DNA of 64,000 nt. It comes from Sandaracinaceae bacterium. GTDB taxonomy: Bacteria; Myxococcota_A; Polyangia; Polyangiales; Sandaracinaceae. This document shows, in pieces, positions 42,815-51,702 of this stretch. Location: the NCBI GenBank assembly GCA_019637095.1, contig JAHBWG010000007.1:102853-166852 (forward strand), given 5' to 3'. Below the pieces are notes generated by a model. That model was not told where the DNA came from. It worked only from the letters and a program-made list of their open reading frames with translations, and made no database searches. Both the position numbers and the translations under genes were made by a program. Numbering within the stretch: position 1 is the first letter of the stretch; each line of letters opens with the position of its first letter.

Positions 42815-44722
42815 TCACCTCGGCCGGTAGGCCTCGGCCACCGCGCGGTCCGCGTCGGTGTACTCCGCCAGGGTCGTCACGGCGTCCGTCCACGTCGCGC
42901 CGTCGACCTTGGCCATGTGCAAGCGAGCTTGCGTGAGATCGCAGCTCGTGAAGTCCGCCTGCTCGAGCCGCGCATGCTCGAGCACCGCGTAGCGGAGCAC
43001 CGCGTTCGCGAAGCTCGCGCCGCGCAGATCCGCCTCGGTGAAGAGCGCGCGGTCGAGCCGCGCGAGCTCGAAGCGCGCCTCCTTCGCGTCGGCGCCGACG
43101 AAGTGGGCGCCGAAGAGATCCGCGCCGCGCAGATCCGCCTTGCCGAGCGCCGCGCGGCTCAGGTCGGCCGCGCGAAGGCTCGACTTGAGGAAGCTCGCGC
43201 CGGAGAGGCTCGCGCCGACGAGCTTGAGCATCGCGCCGTCGCACTCGCTGAGCACGGCGCCCCCGAGGGCCGCGCCGCTGAGGTCCGCCTCGCGCAGGTT
43301 CAGCCCGCGGAGCTTGCTGCCCGCGAGGGCGCAGCCGACGAGGCTCGCGCGCTCGAGGACGGCGCTCGTGAGCGCCGCCGACTCGAGGAAGCAGCCGTCG
43401 AGGTCCGCGCCGGTCAGGTTCGCGCGCACGAGCGAGGTCCCCTCGAAGCTCGCGCGGCAGAGCTCCGCGCCGGTGAGGTCCGCGCCGCCGAGATCCGCCT
43501 CGCCGAGGAGGGCGCCGCGCAGCGTCGCGCCCGCGAACGATGCCTCGGTCGCGCGCGCGCGCTCGAGCCGCGCGCCGGTGAGGTCTGCGCCCGCGAGCGA
43601 CGCGCGCGTGAGATCGGCCGACGCCAGATCCGCCGCGTAGAGCACCGCGCGATCGAGCCGCGCCCGATCGAGCGCTGCGCCCTCGAGCCGCGCGTGCCCG
43701 AGCGCCGCGTCCTCGAGGTTCGCCTCGCTCAACCGCGCCCCCGAGAGCTCGGCGCTGCTCAGATCGATCCCCGACAGATCCGCGCCGAGCAGCTCGGCGC
43801 CGGCGAACCGCGCGCCCGGCGCGCTCGCGCCGGCGAGGCACGCCCCGCCGAGCCGCGCGCGGTCGAGATCGGCGCCCGACAGATCTGCGCCGCGCAGGTC
43901 GGCTCGCCGCAGCTCCGCGCCCGCGAGCTTGGCGCCCGCGAGCGTCGCGCCCGCGAGCCGCGCCCCCTCGAGCCGCGCGCCCGTGAAGTCGGCGCCGCTC
44001 AGCGCGGCGCCCTCGAGGTCGATGCCGTCGAGCTCGAGCCCCGCGAACGAGACGCCGTCGAGCCGCGTCCCCGAGAGATCCGTCGGGAAGCCGGCGAGGC
44101 GCGACAGGTCGACGCCGGCGAGGTCGGCGCGCGCGAGGCTCGCGCCCAGGAGCGAGGCGCCGGTGAGCACGGCGCCGGCGAGCATCGCGCCGGTCAGCGT
44201 CGCGCCGTCGAGCACCGCGCCCTCGAGGCTCGCGCGGTCGAGGTGCGCGTCGGCGAGCGTCGCCCCGGTCAGCGTCGCGCCCGCGAGCGAAGCGCGCGAG
44301 AGGTCGGCGCCGCCGAGCGAGGCGTGCGAGAGGTCGGCGCCGCGCAGCGAGGCGCCGCGCAGCGAGGCCCGATCGAGCCGCGCGCCGACGAGCACGAGCC
44401 CGCCGAGCTCCGCGCGATCGAGCCGCGCGCCGACGAGGCTCGCGCCGCGCGCCTCGCAGCCGTCGAAGACGACGTGCCCGACCGCGTACACGCCGCCGAG
44501 CCGCGCCCGCTCGAGCGAGCAGCGCTCGAAGCGCACCTCCTCGAGCCGCGCGTCGCGCAGGTCGACGCCGTCCATGCGGCAGCGCTCGAAGACGACGTGC
44601 GAGAGCGCGAAGCCCGAGAGGTCCGCGCCCGAGAGATCGACCTCGACGACGCGCGCCCGCGCGAGCGCCGGCCGGCGGCCCACCCCGTCGAAGAGCCCGT
44701 CGCGCGTCGTGATCACCTTCAC
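42815..44722 (-). CDS. Pentapeptide-repeat protein (about 110 repeats)
   Basis: This is a 635-residue protein built almost wholly of A(D/N/S)LxG-type pentapeptides (LRGASLRGADLSHASLGGAD, TGATLADAHLDRASLEGA), predicting a right-handed quadrilateral beta-helix well over 20 coils long. There is no signal peptide. A short N-terminal cap (VITTRDGLFDGVG) and a C-terminal cap (YTDADRAVAEAY) frame it. GTG at 44722 overlaps the stop of the DUF2169 gene (GTGA), and that protein ends in the same repeats, so the two may stack. In T6SS loci such proteins are thought to be structural or adaptor elements; DNA-gyrase mimicry as in Qnr proteins is an alternative with no support from context. Confidence 0.85.
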   Translation of the reverse strand: MKVITTRDGLFDGVGRRPALARARVVEVDLSGADLSGFALSHVVFERCRMDGVDLRDARLEEVRFERCSLERARLGGVYAVGHVVFDGCEARGASLVGARLDRAELGGLVLVGARLDRASLRGASLRGADLSHASLGGADLSRASLAGATLTGATLADAHLDRASLEGAVLDGATLTGAMLAGAVLTGASLLGASLARADLAGVDLSRLAGFPTDLSGTRLDGVSFAGLELDGIDLEGAALSGADFTGARLEGARLAGATLAGAKLAGAELRRADLRGADLSGADLDRARLGGACLAGASAPGARFAGAELLGADLSGIDLSSAELSGARLSEANLEDAALGHARLEGAALDRARLDRAVLYAADLASADLTRASLAGADLTGARLERARATEASFAGATLRGALLGEADLGGADLTGAELCRASFEGTSLVRANLTGADLDGCFLESAALTSAVLERASLVGCALAGSKLRGLNLREADLSGAALGGAVLSECDGAMLKLVGASLSGASFLKSSLRAADLSRAALGKADLRGADLFGAHFVGADAKEARFELARLDRALFTEADLRGASFANAVLRYAVLEHARLEQADFTSCDLTQARLHMAKVDGATWTDAVTTLAEYTDADRAVAEAYRPR

Positions 44723-46977
44723 GGCGCCACCCGGGTCCCGAGGAGGTTCGCGAGGTCGAGCCGCGCGTCGCGCAGCTCCGCCTTCCAGAGCTCGGCCTGG
44801 TAGAGGTTGGCCCCGCGCAGGTCCGCGTGCTTGAGGTTCGCGCCCTCGAGCCGCGCCTGGTAGAGGTTCGCCTTGAGCAACGAGGCTTGCACGAGCACGG
44901 CCCCGTCGAGGTTCGCGCCCTTGAGGTTCGCGCCCATCAGCCGCGCCTGCGCGAGGACCGCCCCGCTCAGGTCCGCCCGCGTGAGCGACGCGAGGGACAG
45001 ATCGGCCGCGCGGAGCTTCGCCTGCGAGAAGCGGGCGCCGTCGAGGATCGACTGCTTGAACGAGGCGCCCTCGAAGCTCGCGCCCTCGGACGCGCGCAGG
45101 AGCGTCGCGTCGCACTTGTCGAACACCGCGCGGTCCGCGCTCACCCCCTCGAGCCACGTGTCGATCAGCGTCGAGCCGACGAAGCGAGCTTCCGTCAACG
45201 TCGAGCCCCCGAGGTCGGCGCCGTCGAGCGTGCAGCCCTCGAACACGGCCTCACCGAAGTCCGAGCGCGCGAGCTCGGCGCCCCGCAGGTCGCAGTCGAG
45301 GAAGCGCGCGCCGCGCAAGAAGAGCTCCGCCGCCGTGACGCGACCGAGCGCGCAGGCCTTCCACCGCGCGCGCTCCGCGCGGCTCGGCGAGAGGTCCGCG
45401 CCCTCGAACGTGCACTGCTCGAAGACCGCGTCCGACAGCTCGCACTCGACGAGGCTCGCCTCGTCGAAGCGGCAGCCGCGCACGAAGGCCCCGCTCAGGT
45501 TCGCGCCGCGCAGGATCGCGCGCGAGAAGTCGGCGTCGACGAGGCTCACGCCCGACAGATCGACGCCGGACAGGTCCTCGCCGGCGAGGCTCTGTCCGGC
45601 GCGCACCGCGTCCTTCACGCGGCGCCGGTCCGGCGCCTCCTCGGCGTCGTCGAGCGAGCGCAGCGCGATCTCCATCTCGAGCGCGAGCGCGTCCTCGGGC
45701 GAGAGCTCCTCGAGCGTCGGCGTCCCGTCGATGCCGAGCGCGTCGGCGAACACCGGCCGGAACGCCGTCGCGCGCTCCTCGGCGCGGCGCCGCTCGAGCT
45801 CGGCGGCGAACGACGCGGCGAGCGCGGTGTCGTCGCCGCGCACGGTCATCGCCTGATCGAGGTGCGCCCACTTCGCGCCCGGCTCATCCTCGGCGAACGG
45901 CGGCGGGCTCGACGGCAGCGGCGGCGGCAGAGACGGCGCGGCGGCGGCCTCCTCCGCGGCCTCCGCCTCGTCCCGCGCCCCGAGCGCGCGCGCGTACCAC
46001 GCCGCGTACTCCGGCAGCTTGTGCACCTCGCGCGCGCCCTGGTGCACCACGAACAGGTGCTCGATCGCGTCGAGCCCGCCGCGCGGCAGGTCCGTCACGC
46101 CGCGCCACACGAGCACCGCCTGGCCCGCGTCGGCGTCGATCGCGATCGTGTCGAGGCGCAGCCCCACGTCGGTCAGCGCTCCGTCCTTCGCGAGGAACGC
46201 CTGCGCGCGCAGGCCCGGCAGGCGCGCGTCGACCGACGCGTGCGCGGGGTGCAGGTGCCGCAGCCGGATCGTCTCCTCGCCCGTCCAGTAGCCCTCGATG
46301 CGCTGGTCCTCCGGCGCCGCGAGGAACGCGCGGTAGTCGAGGTCCTCGGCGAGCCCCGGGTAGCGCTCCTTCAGCCAGCGCGCGTCGTAGGTGCCGAGCC
46401 ACCGCGCGCGCGCGCGCCACTGCCGCGGGATCGGCGCGAGCCCGACCGGGCGCGGGCGCTGATCGGGCGCCTGCACCGACGCGCTCGGGTCCTCGACGTT
46501 CGGCAGCTCCGGCCCCGCGATCCCGCGCCCGACGGGGTTCGCCTCGAGGCTCGGGCCGCCGAAGCTCCGCTCCCACGTCAGCGGCAGCGCCGTGATCTCC
46601 GCCGCCTCGCCCATCCGGCCGCCGCGCCACACGCGGTCGCCGCGCACCGCGACCTGCTTGGCGATCGAGCCCACGACCATCGACGCGCTCGACTGCGTGA
46701 CCGGCAGCCCGTGCGGGGCGTGGAACGAGCCCACGAGCCAGCACTCGCCGCACGGCTTGAGCAGCTCGAGGTCCGAGGCCCACCGCAGGCTGCGCGTCAC
46801 GTCGTCGTCGTGGTGCTCGTCGCCCGTCACGAAGCGCTGCTCGGGCGCGAGCGTCGCCTCGCCGGACTCCGGTAGATCGAGAGTCGCCTTGACGGCCACG
46901 GTGAGCACGTCGCGCCCCGGGCTCGGGGACCAGCTCAGCCAGCCGACCTCCATCGGCGTGTCGCGCAAGAGCTCCAT
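44719..46977 (-). CDS. DUF2169 - pentapeptide repeat T6SS adaptor
   Basis: This is a 752-residue protein. Residues 1-330 match the DUF2169 layout (GWLSWSPSPGRDVLTVAVKA, ALPLTWERSFGGPSLEANPVG, LVWRGVTDLPRGG). DUF2169 proteins act in Agrobacterium as adaptors loading an effector on VgrG (established for the Tde2 pathway). An acidic, Pro-rich linker with PSLPPPLPSSPPP follows, and from about residue 470 the protein is a pentapeptide beta-helix. It starts four bases after the VgrG stop and overlaps the next gene. Its likely job is to link cargo to the short VgrG upstream. Confidence 0.88.
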   Translation of the reverse strand: MELLRDTPMEVGWLSWSPSPGRDVLTVAVKATLDLPESGEATLAPEQRFVTGDEHHDDDVTRSLRWASDLELLKPCGECWLVGSFHAPHGLPVTQSSASMVVGSIAKQVAVRGDRVWRGGRMGEAAEITALPLTWERSFGGPSLEANPVGRGIAGPELPNVEDPSASVQAPDQRPRPVGLAPIPRQWRARARWLGTYDARWLKERYPGLAEDLDYRAFLAAPEDQRIEGYWTGEETIRLRHLHPAHASVDARLPGLRAQAFLAKDGALTDVGLRLDTIAIDADAGQAVLVWRGVTDLPRGGLDAIEHLFVVHQGAREVHKLPEYAAWYARALGARDEAEAAEEAAAAPSLPPPLPSSPPPFAEDEPGAKWAHLDQAMTVRGDDTALAASFAAELERRRAEERATAFRPVFADALGIDGTPTLEELSPEDALALEMEIALRSLDDAEEAPDRRRVKDAVRAGQSLAGEDLSGVDLSGVSLVDADFSRAILRGANLSGAFVRGCRFDEASLVECELSDAVFEQCTFEGADLSPSRAERARWKACALGRVTAAELFLRGARFLDCDLRGAELARSDFGEAVFEGCTLDGADLGGSTLTEARFVGSTLIDTWLEGVSADRAVFDKCDATLLRASEGASFEGASFKQSILDGARFSQAKLRAADLSLASLTRADLSGAVLAQARLMGANLKGANLDGAVLVQASLLKANLYQARLEGANLKHADLRGANLYQAELWKAELRDARLDLANLLGTRVAP

Positions 46978-46981
46978 GGGC

Positions 46982-48451
46982 TCACTGCACGTCGTCGTCG
47001 AAGGTGATGCGGATGCCGGTCTGCGTGCGGATCTTGCTCTGCGTCGCGTTGTCGCGGTTGACGGGCGTGATCGTCTCCGCGTTCGGCGGCGACGCGACGA
47101 TGATCGGCCGGTCCGGGTCGCCGTCGACGTGCGCGATCGCGACCTCGACGCCGATGTGGAGCGGGAAGTGGATCCCGAAGCCCGGCCCCGACGCGGCCTG
47201 CGCGAGGCGGATCCACCGGCTCGCCTTGCCGCCGCCCTCGCCGACGAGGTCGAACGGCAGGAGCACCTTGTAGCGCCCGTACTCGTCGATCGGCGCCGCC
47301 GTCCCAGGCACCTCGCCGTCGACGTGCCCGTGCATGAGCCCGAGGATCCGCGGCCGCGCGGTGCGCAGCGGCGGGCGGTACGTCACGCGGTACGGGATCG
47401 CCTCGATCGCTTCGGCGTAGCTGCGCGCCTCGTCCGCGTGCTCGCCCTGCACCGCGCGGCGGCGCACGCTCGTGACCGCGTACTCCTGATCCATCTCGCC
47501 GAACGGGTGGCCGGTGAGCTCGAAGCGGTGGCCCGGCGCGAGGTGCGGGATGGTCGTCTCCATCGCGTACCGCTCCTGATCGGCGAGCAGCCCCTCCGCG
47601 CGCAGCTGCGCGAGGAACGCCCCCTCGCCCGGCGACTTGTAGTGCTCGCCGTAGTGGTTGTGGAAGCCCACGCCGGTCACCGCGTCGCACGGCGCCTCCG
47701 AGTGGAGCTGCACCGTCGGCGTGCGCCAGTTGTAGTCGCGCAGCACCACGCCCTGCGGGCGCGGCTCGACCACGCGCTCGAGCGAGTGCACCGCCGCCTG
47801 CGAGCCCGGCGGCAGATCGCGGCGGAAGTACTGCACCGGCTCCGGGTCGTCCGCGAAGCGGCGATCGAGCCCGCGGTTCCCGTCGACGACGACCATCGAC
47901 TCGCCGTCGGGGAGCTGGCGGAAGAAGTAGTAGACGCCGAAGTGCTCCATCAGCCGGTTGATGAAGTCGAAGTCGGTCTCCTGGTACTGGACCGTGTACT
48001 CGCTCGTCGGGTAGTCGCCCTCGGTGCGCAGCTCGAGCCCCTCGTCGGGCCGCAGCCCGTGCTCCGCGAGCACGGCCTGCACGATCCCGAGCACGTCGAG
48101 GTCCTGGAACACCCGGCTGCGGTGCACCATCGTCGTCGTCCAGAGCCGCGGGACGAGCGTCGCCGTGAAGCGCGCGTCGCGCGCCGTCTCCGCGCTGTGC
48201 ATCCGGATCCGACACAGCCGCCCGTGCACCTCCTCCGGGTCCTCGACCCGGCCGAAGCGGACGCGACACGGGTTGCGCAAGAGGTCTTGCTGGATCTCCG
48301 GGCTCAGCCCCGCGTCCCCGACCACGGTGAAGCTCAGCTCGTAGCGGTAGAGGTCGGAGAGCGTCTCCACGCCCTCGACGCGCGTGAGCACGAGATCTTC
48401 GGGCGAGATCTCCGACGAACGCGACTCGAGCTCGAACAACCATTCGGTCAT
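46982..48451 (-). CDS. vgrG: Short VgrG spike protein (T6SS island 1)
   Basis: This is a 489-residue T6SS spike protein. The gp27-like half (YRYELSFTVVGDAGLSPE, RVFQDLDVLGIVQAVLAEHG, YTVQYQETDFDFINRLMEHF) and the gp5 OB domain (PIDEYGRYKVLLPFD, PGFGIHFPLHIGVEVAIAHV, GDPDRPIIVASPPN) are present. It ends about 30 residues later, so the long beta-helix of typical VgrG is almost absent. The spike could be completed by the separate giant proteins of the operon. The ATG at 48451 has ggaggag before it; TAGGCT at 48482-48487 on the same strand can serve as -10. It is first gene of a seven-gene leftward operon and divergent from marR. Confidence 0.93.
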   Translation of the reverse strand: MTEWLFELESRSSEISPEDLVLTRVEGVETLSDLYRYELSFTVVGDAGLSPEIQQDLLRNPCRVRFGRVEDPEEVHGRLCRIRMHSAETARDARFTATLVPRLWTTTMVHRSRVFQDLDVLGIVQAVLAEHGLRPDEGLELRTEGDYPTSEYTVQYQETDFDFINRLMEHFGVYYFFRQLPDGESMVVVDGNRGLDRRFADDPEPVQYFRRDLPPGSQAAVHSLERVVEPRPQGVVLRDYNWRTPTVQLHSEAPCDAVTGVGFHNHYGEHYKSPGEGAFLAQLRAEGLLADQERYAMETTIPHLAPGHRFELTGHPFGEMDQEYAVTSVRRRAVQGEHADEARSYAEAIEAIPYRVTYRPPLRTARPRILGLMHGHVDGEVPGTAAPIDEYGRYKVLLPFDLVGEGGGKASRWIRLAQAASGPGFGIHFPLHIGVEVAIAHVDGDPDRPIIVASPPNAETITPVNRDNATQSKIRTQTGIRITFDDDVQ

Positions 48452-48481
48452 GGCGGCTCCTCCGGGGGACGGACGGCGGGC

Positions 48482-48487
48482 AGCCTA
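48482..48487 (-). promoter_or_regulatory. -10-like TAGGCT for the vgrG operon
   Basis: On the minus strand TAGGCT is followed by about 30 bases that contain the ribosome-binding site ggaggag and then the ATG at 48451. Initiation would give a leader of some 24 bases. No -35 was assigned. Confidence 0.35.
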
Positions 48488-48590
48488 CCATCGAACCCAT
48501 GGCGGAGATGCAACGGAGGGTTTCCGCGCCCCCGAGACCCTCCGCGGGACCCGCCGCGGCGATCGTCCGGACGGATCCCGGTGACGAAGA

Positions 48591-48635
48591 TTGTCACTTC
48601 ACGCGTGAAGCAAAATGCTTCATGACTGAAGCGTC
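48591..48635 (+). promoter_or_regulatory. Overlapping palindromic operators in the marR promoter
   Basis: CTTCACGCGTGAAG (48597-48610) is a perfect 14-base palindrome. It overlaps a second inverted repeat, TGAAGCA-aaa-TGCTTCA (48606-48622), and a third half-site TGAAGC follows at 48627-48632. TTGTCA at 48591-48596 can be the -35. MarR dimers typically bind palindromes of this length in their own promoter, so the encoded regulator probably represses this operon. Confidence 0.75.
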
Positions 48636-49067
48636 GTGGCGAAGCACCGCTTCTTCTACCTCCTGAACCTCGCGCGCCACCGCGTGCACAAGCACGTCGA
48701 CCGCGTCGTGCTCGAGGAGCTCGGCGTCTCGGCGGCGTGGCTCGGCGCGCTCTTCGTCGTCGAGCGCTACCCGGGCGCGACCCAGCGCGAGCTCGCGCGG
48801 GCGCTCGGCTTCAACGACTCCGCGATCACCGCGCTGCTGCGCAAGCTGATCGAGGCCGAGCTCGTCGCGCGCGCGCCGTCCGAGGAGGACGCCCGCGCGG
48901 TGCGCGTGACCCTGACCCGACGCGGCGCGGCGCTCGCGAAGCGGGGCAAGCCGCTCCTCGCGCGGTTCAACGCGACGCTGATGGAGGGCTTCGAGCCGGC
49001 GGAGCTCGACGCGGCGGCCCGCTTCCTCGAGGCGGCGATCGAACGGTTCGGTGAGGAGGAGCGATGA
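48636..49067 (+). CDS. MarR-family transcriptional regulator
   Basis: This is a 143-residue winged-helix regulator. It has an N-terminal dimerisation helix (RFFYLLNLARHRVHKHVDRV), the helix-turn-helix TQRELARALGFNDSAITALL and the wing EEDARAVRVTLTRRGAALAK. It starts with GTG at 48636, just after three TGAAGC-type half-sites. Its stop overlaps the ATG of the molybdopterin oxidoreductase (ATGA). It most likely controls that gene and itself in response to an unknown aromatic or oxidant ligand; an effect on the divergent vgrG operon is possible because only about 185 bases separate the start codons. Confidence 0.9.
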   Translation: MAKHRFFYLLNLARHRVHKHVDRVVLEELGVSAAWLGALFVVERYPGATQRELARALGFNDSAITALLRKLIEAELVARAPSEEDARAVRVTLTRRGAALAKRGKPLLARFNATLMEGFEPAELDAAARFLEAAIERFGEEER

Positions 49068-51346
49068 GCGAGACGACCTGGAAGGCCACGGCCTGCATCC
49101 TGTGCAGCGAGAATTGCGGGCTCGAGGTGCGCACCGAGGGCCGGCGCATCACGGCCGTGCGCGGCGACGACGCCCACCACTCGGAGGGGTACCTCTGCCA
49201 GAAGGCGGCGCGCCTCGACCACTACCAGAGCCACGCCGAGCGCCTCGACACCCCGCTCCGGCGCCGCCCGGACGGCGGCTTCGAGCGCATCGGCTGGGAC
49301 CAGGCCTTGCGCGAGATCGCCGCGCGCCTGCGCGCCATCCGCGCCGAGCACGGCGGCCACGCCATCGCCTACTACGGCGGCGGCGGCCAGGGGAACCACC
49401 TCGGCGGTGTGTACGGCTCCGCGCTGCGCGCGCACCTCGGCACCCCGTACGTCTACTCCGCGCTCGCCCAGGAGAAGACCGGCGACTTCTGGGTCAACGG
49501 CGAGCTCTTCGGCAAGCAGACTTGTCACGTCACGCCCGACGTCGAGCACGCGGACTTCGTGATCTTCCTCGGCACGAACCCGTGGCAGTCGCACGGGTTC
49601 CCGCGCGCCCGCAAGGTCCTCAAGGCCATCGCGGCCGACCCTGCGCGCACCATGGTCGTCATCGACCCGCGCGTCACCGAGACGGCGAAGCTCGCCGACG
49701 TGCACCTGCGCCCGCGCCCCGGCACCGACGCGTTCTTGCTCGCCGCGATGCTCGGCGTCATCGCGCGCGAGGGCGCCGAGGATCGCGCGTTCCTCGACGC
49801 GCACACCACCGGCGCCGCCGAAGTGCTCGCGGTGCTCGCCGACGTCGACGTCGCCGCCTACGCCGCGCGCGCCGGCGTCCCGCTCGCCGACGTCGAGCGC
49901 GTCGCGCGCGGCCTCGCCGCGGCCGAGCGCGCCGTCGTCCGCGCCGACCTCGGCATCCAGCAGAGCTACCACTCCACCCTCAACTCCTACCTCGAGAAGC
50001 TCGCGTTCCTCCTCACCGGCCACTTCGGCCGCCGCGGCACCCACAACCTGCACACCTTCTTGCTCCCCCTCATCGGCCACTCGCCGAGCCCCGAAGAGGA
50101 CCCGACGGTCCCGCTCACCCGCGTCACCGGGATGCGCCCGATCGCCAAGCTCTACCCGCCGAACGTCGCCCCGCTCGAGATCGACACCGACCACCCCGAG
50201 CGCGTGCGCGCCATGATCGTCGACAGCGCCAACCCTCTCGTCTCGGGCGCCGACACCCGCGCGTACGAGCGCGCCTTCGCCCGCCTCGAGCTCGCCGTCA
50301 CCATCGACGTCGCCCCGAGCGAGACCGCCGCGCGCAGCCACTACGTCTTGCCTGCGTCGAGCCAGTTCGAGAAGGGCGAGGCCACCTTCTTCAACCTCGG
50401 CTTCCCCGAGAACCGCTTCCACTTCCGCCGCCCGATCTTCGCGCCGCTCCCCGGCACCCTGCCGGAGCCCGAGATCTACCGCCGCCTCCTCGTCGCGCTC
50501 GGCGCCCTGCCCGAGCGCTTCCCGCTCCTCGAAGCCGCCGCGCGCGCGCACCGCAAGGCCCCGCGCGCCCGCCTCTTCCCCCTCGCCCTCGCCGCCGCGC
50601 TGAAGGCGCGTCCGTCCTGGGCGCCGCTCGCGCCCGTCGTCCTCTACGCCACGCTCGGCCGCGCGCTCCCGCCCGGCACCGCCAGCGCCGCCGTCCTCTG
50701 GGGCGCCGCGCAGGCGTACGCGCAGCGCCACGCCGACGCCGTCCGCCGCGCCGGCGTCGCCGACACCGGCGCCGGCCTCGGCGAGGCCCTCTTCGAGGCG
50801 ATCCTCGAAGGCGAGCACGGCATCGCCCTGAGCGAGCACGAGGAGCGCGACGCCTTCTCCCTCGTCCGCACCCCGGACCGCCGCGTCCGCCTCGCGATCC
50901 CCTCGCTCCTCGACGAGCTGCGCGCCCTCGCGCACGAGCCCGACGTCCGCGACCCCGCCTACCCTCTCTCGCTCATGGCCGGGGAGCGCCGCACCTACAA
51001 CGCCAACACCATCTACCGCGACCCCGCGTGGCGCCGCAGCGACCCGCACGGCGCCGCCCGCGTCCACCCCGCCGACGCCGCCCGCCTCGGCCTCGCCGAG
51101 GGCGACCGGGTCGCCGTCGAGTCCCCCGGCGGTGCGGTCGAGGCCGTCGTCACCCTCGATGACGGCATCCTCGAAGGCGTCGTCAGCCTCCCCCACGGCT
51201 ACGGCATGGACCACGCCGGCGCGCGCACCGGCCCTCGCATCAACGAGCTCACCCAGAGCGCGCACTGCGACCCGCTCACCAAGACCCCGTACCACAAGAC
51301 CGTCCCCATCCGGCTCGGCCCGACCAGAAGCCCGCTAGAGCGCTAG
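49064..51346 (+). CDS. Molybdopterin-dependent oxidoreductase (formate dehydrogenase/BisC superfamily)
   Basis: This is a 760-residue enzyme without Tat or other signal peptide, hence cytoplasmic. The N-terminus has a 4Fe-4S ligand set C11-x2-C14-x3-C18-x26-C45. Bis-MGD-binding features include AYYGGGGQGNH, FLGTNPWQSHG, VVIDPRVTETAKLAD and the C-terminal TYNANTIYRDPAWR and PADAARLGLAEGDRVAV domain. Cys154 in KQTCHVTP sits where formate dehydrogenases and nitrate reductases carry the Cys/SeCys molybdenum ligand. The substrate is unknown and no electron-transfer partner gene follows. It is coupled to marR by ATGA. A piece of it was copied to 51703-51906. Confidence 0.9.
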   Translation: MSETTWKATACILCSENCGLEVRTEGRRITAVRGDDAHHSEGYLCQKAARLDHYQSHAERLDTPLRRRPDGGFERIGWDQALREIAARLRAIRAEHGGHAIAYYGGGGQGNHLGGVYGSALRAHLGTPYVYSALAQEKTGDFWVNGELFGKQTCHVTPDVEHADFVIFLGTNPWQSHGFPRARKVLKAIAADPARTMVVIDPRVTETAKLADVHLRPRPGTDAFLLAAMLGVIAREGAEDRAFLDAHTTGAAEVLAVLADVDVAAYAARAGVPLADVERVARGLAAAERAVVRADLGIQQSYHSTLNSYLEKLAFLLTGHFGRRGTHNLHTFLLPLIGHSPSPEEDPTVPLTRVTGMRPIAKLYPPNVAPLEIDTDHPERVRAMIVDSANPLVSGADTRAYERAFARLELAVTIDVAPSETAARSHYVLPASSQFEKGEATFFNLGFPENRFHFRRPIFAPLPGTLPEPEIYRRLLVALGALPERFPLLEAAARAHRKAPRARLFPLALAAALKARPSWAPLAPVVLYATLGRALPPGTASAAVLWGAAQAYAQRHADAVRRAGVADTGAGLGEALFEAILEGEHGIALSEHEERDAFSLVRTPDRRVRLAIPSLLDELRALAHEPDVRDPAYPLSLMAGERRTYNANTIYRDPAWRRSDPHGAARVHPADAARLGLAEGDRVAVESPGGAVEAVVTLDDGILEGVVSLPHGYGMDHAGARTGPRINELTQSAHCDPLTKTPYHKTVPIRLGPTRSPLER

Positions 51347-51628
51347 GTGTGGCGGAACGTCTCCGTGGGCGAGAAGCGGACAGGGATCGGCCACATCCAA
51401 CAGGCCATCTCCGTCGGTGTCGGGCTCGTCGGGGTCGGTGCCGAGGGCGAGCTCGAGCCCGTCTGGCCATCCGTCCCCGTCGCGGTCACTGGCGAGAGCT
51501 CGCTGACAACCGGGCTCGAGGAGCAGAGAGAATCCGCAAAGCGGATGCGGGGGCGGGCTGGTGTGGGAACCGACACAGCACGCGGTGAGGAGCACGAGGC
51601 AGCCGGCCGTGCGGTAGCAAGCAATCAT
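51335..51628 (-). CDS. Small lipoprotein with thrombospondin-type-3-like Ca-binding repeats
   Basis: This is a 97-residue lipoprotein. The signal MIACYRTAGCLVLLTACC has lipobox TAC. The mature part ends in DRDGDGWPDGLELALGTDP and DEPDTDGDGLLDVADPCP, two Asp-rich calcium-binding repeats of the thrombospondin-3/EF-hand-like type. It is very short compared with proteins that usually bear these repeats, so it may be a truncated or minimal form. Its 3' end overlaps the end of the oxidoreductase gene by 12 bases in convergent orientation. The ATG at 51628 is chosen for the signal peptide. Confidence 0.65.
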   Translation of the reverse strand: MIACYRTAGCLVLLTACCVGSHTSPPPHPLCGFSLLLEPGCQRALASDRDGDGWPDGLELALGTDPDEPDTDGDGLLDVADPCPLLAHGDVPPHLAL

Positions 51629-51702
51629 CGGCGCCCGCCGGGAGAGTAGCTGAAGAGTGCGTGGTGTGACCAGCACGAGGACCTGCTCTTCGTCTCTTCG
51701 AG

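Noticed and set aside
35205..42830. A 2,541-residue open frame on the plus strand
   Set aside because: It is the antisense shadow of the two giant T6SS proteins. Its translation is Arg/Glu/Val/Ala-rich without domains, while the minus strand gives paralogous, structured proteins with coupled starts and stops.
42815..44722. Qnr-like quinolone resistance role for the pentapeptide protein
   Set aside because: It is about three times the length of Qnr, has no matching loops, and is embedded in a T6SS operon next to a DUF2169 protein with the same repeats.
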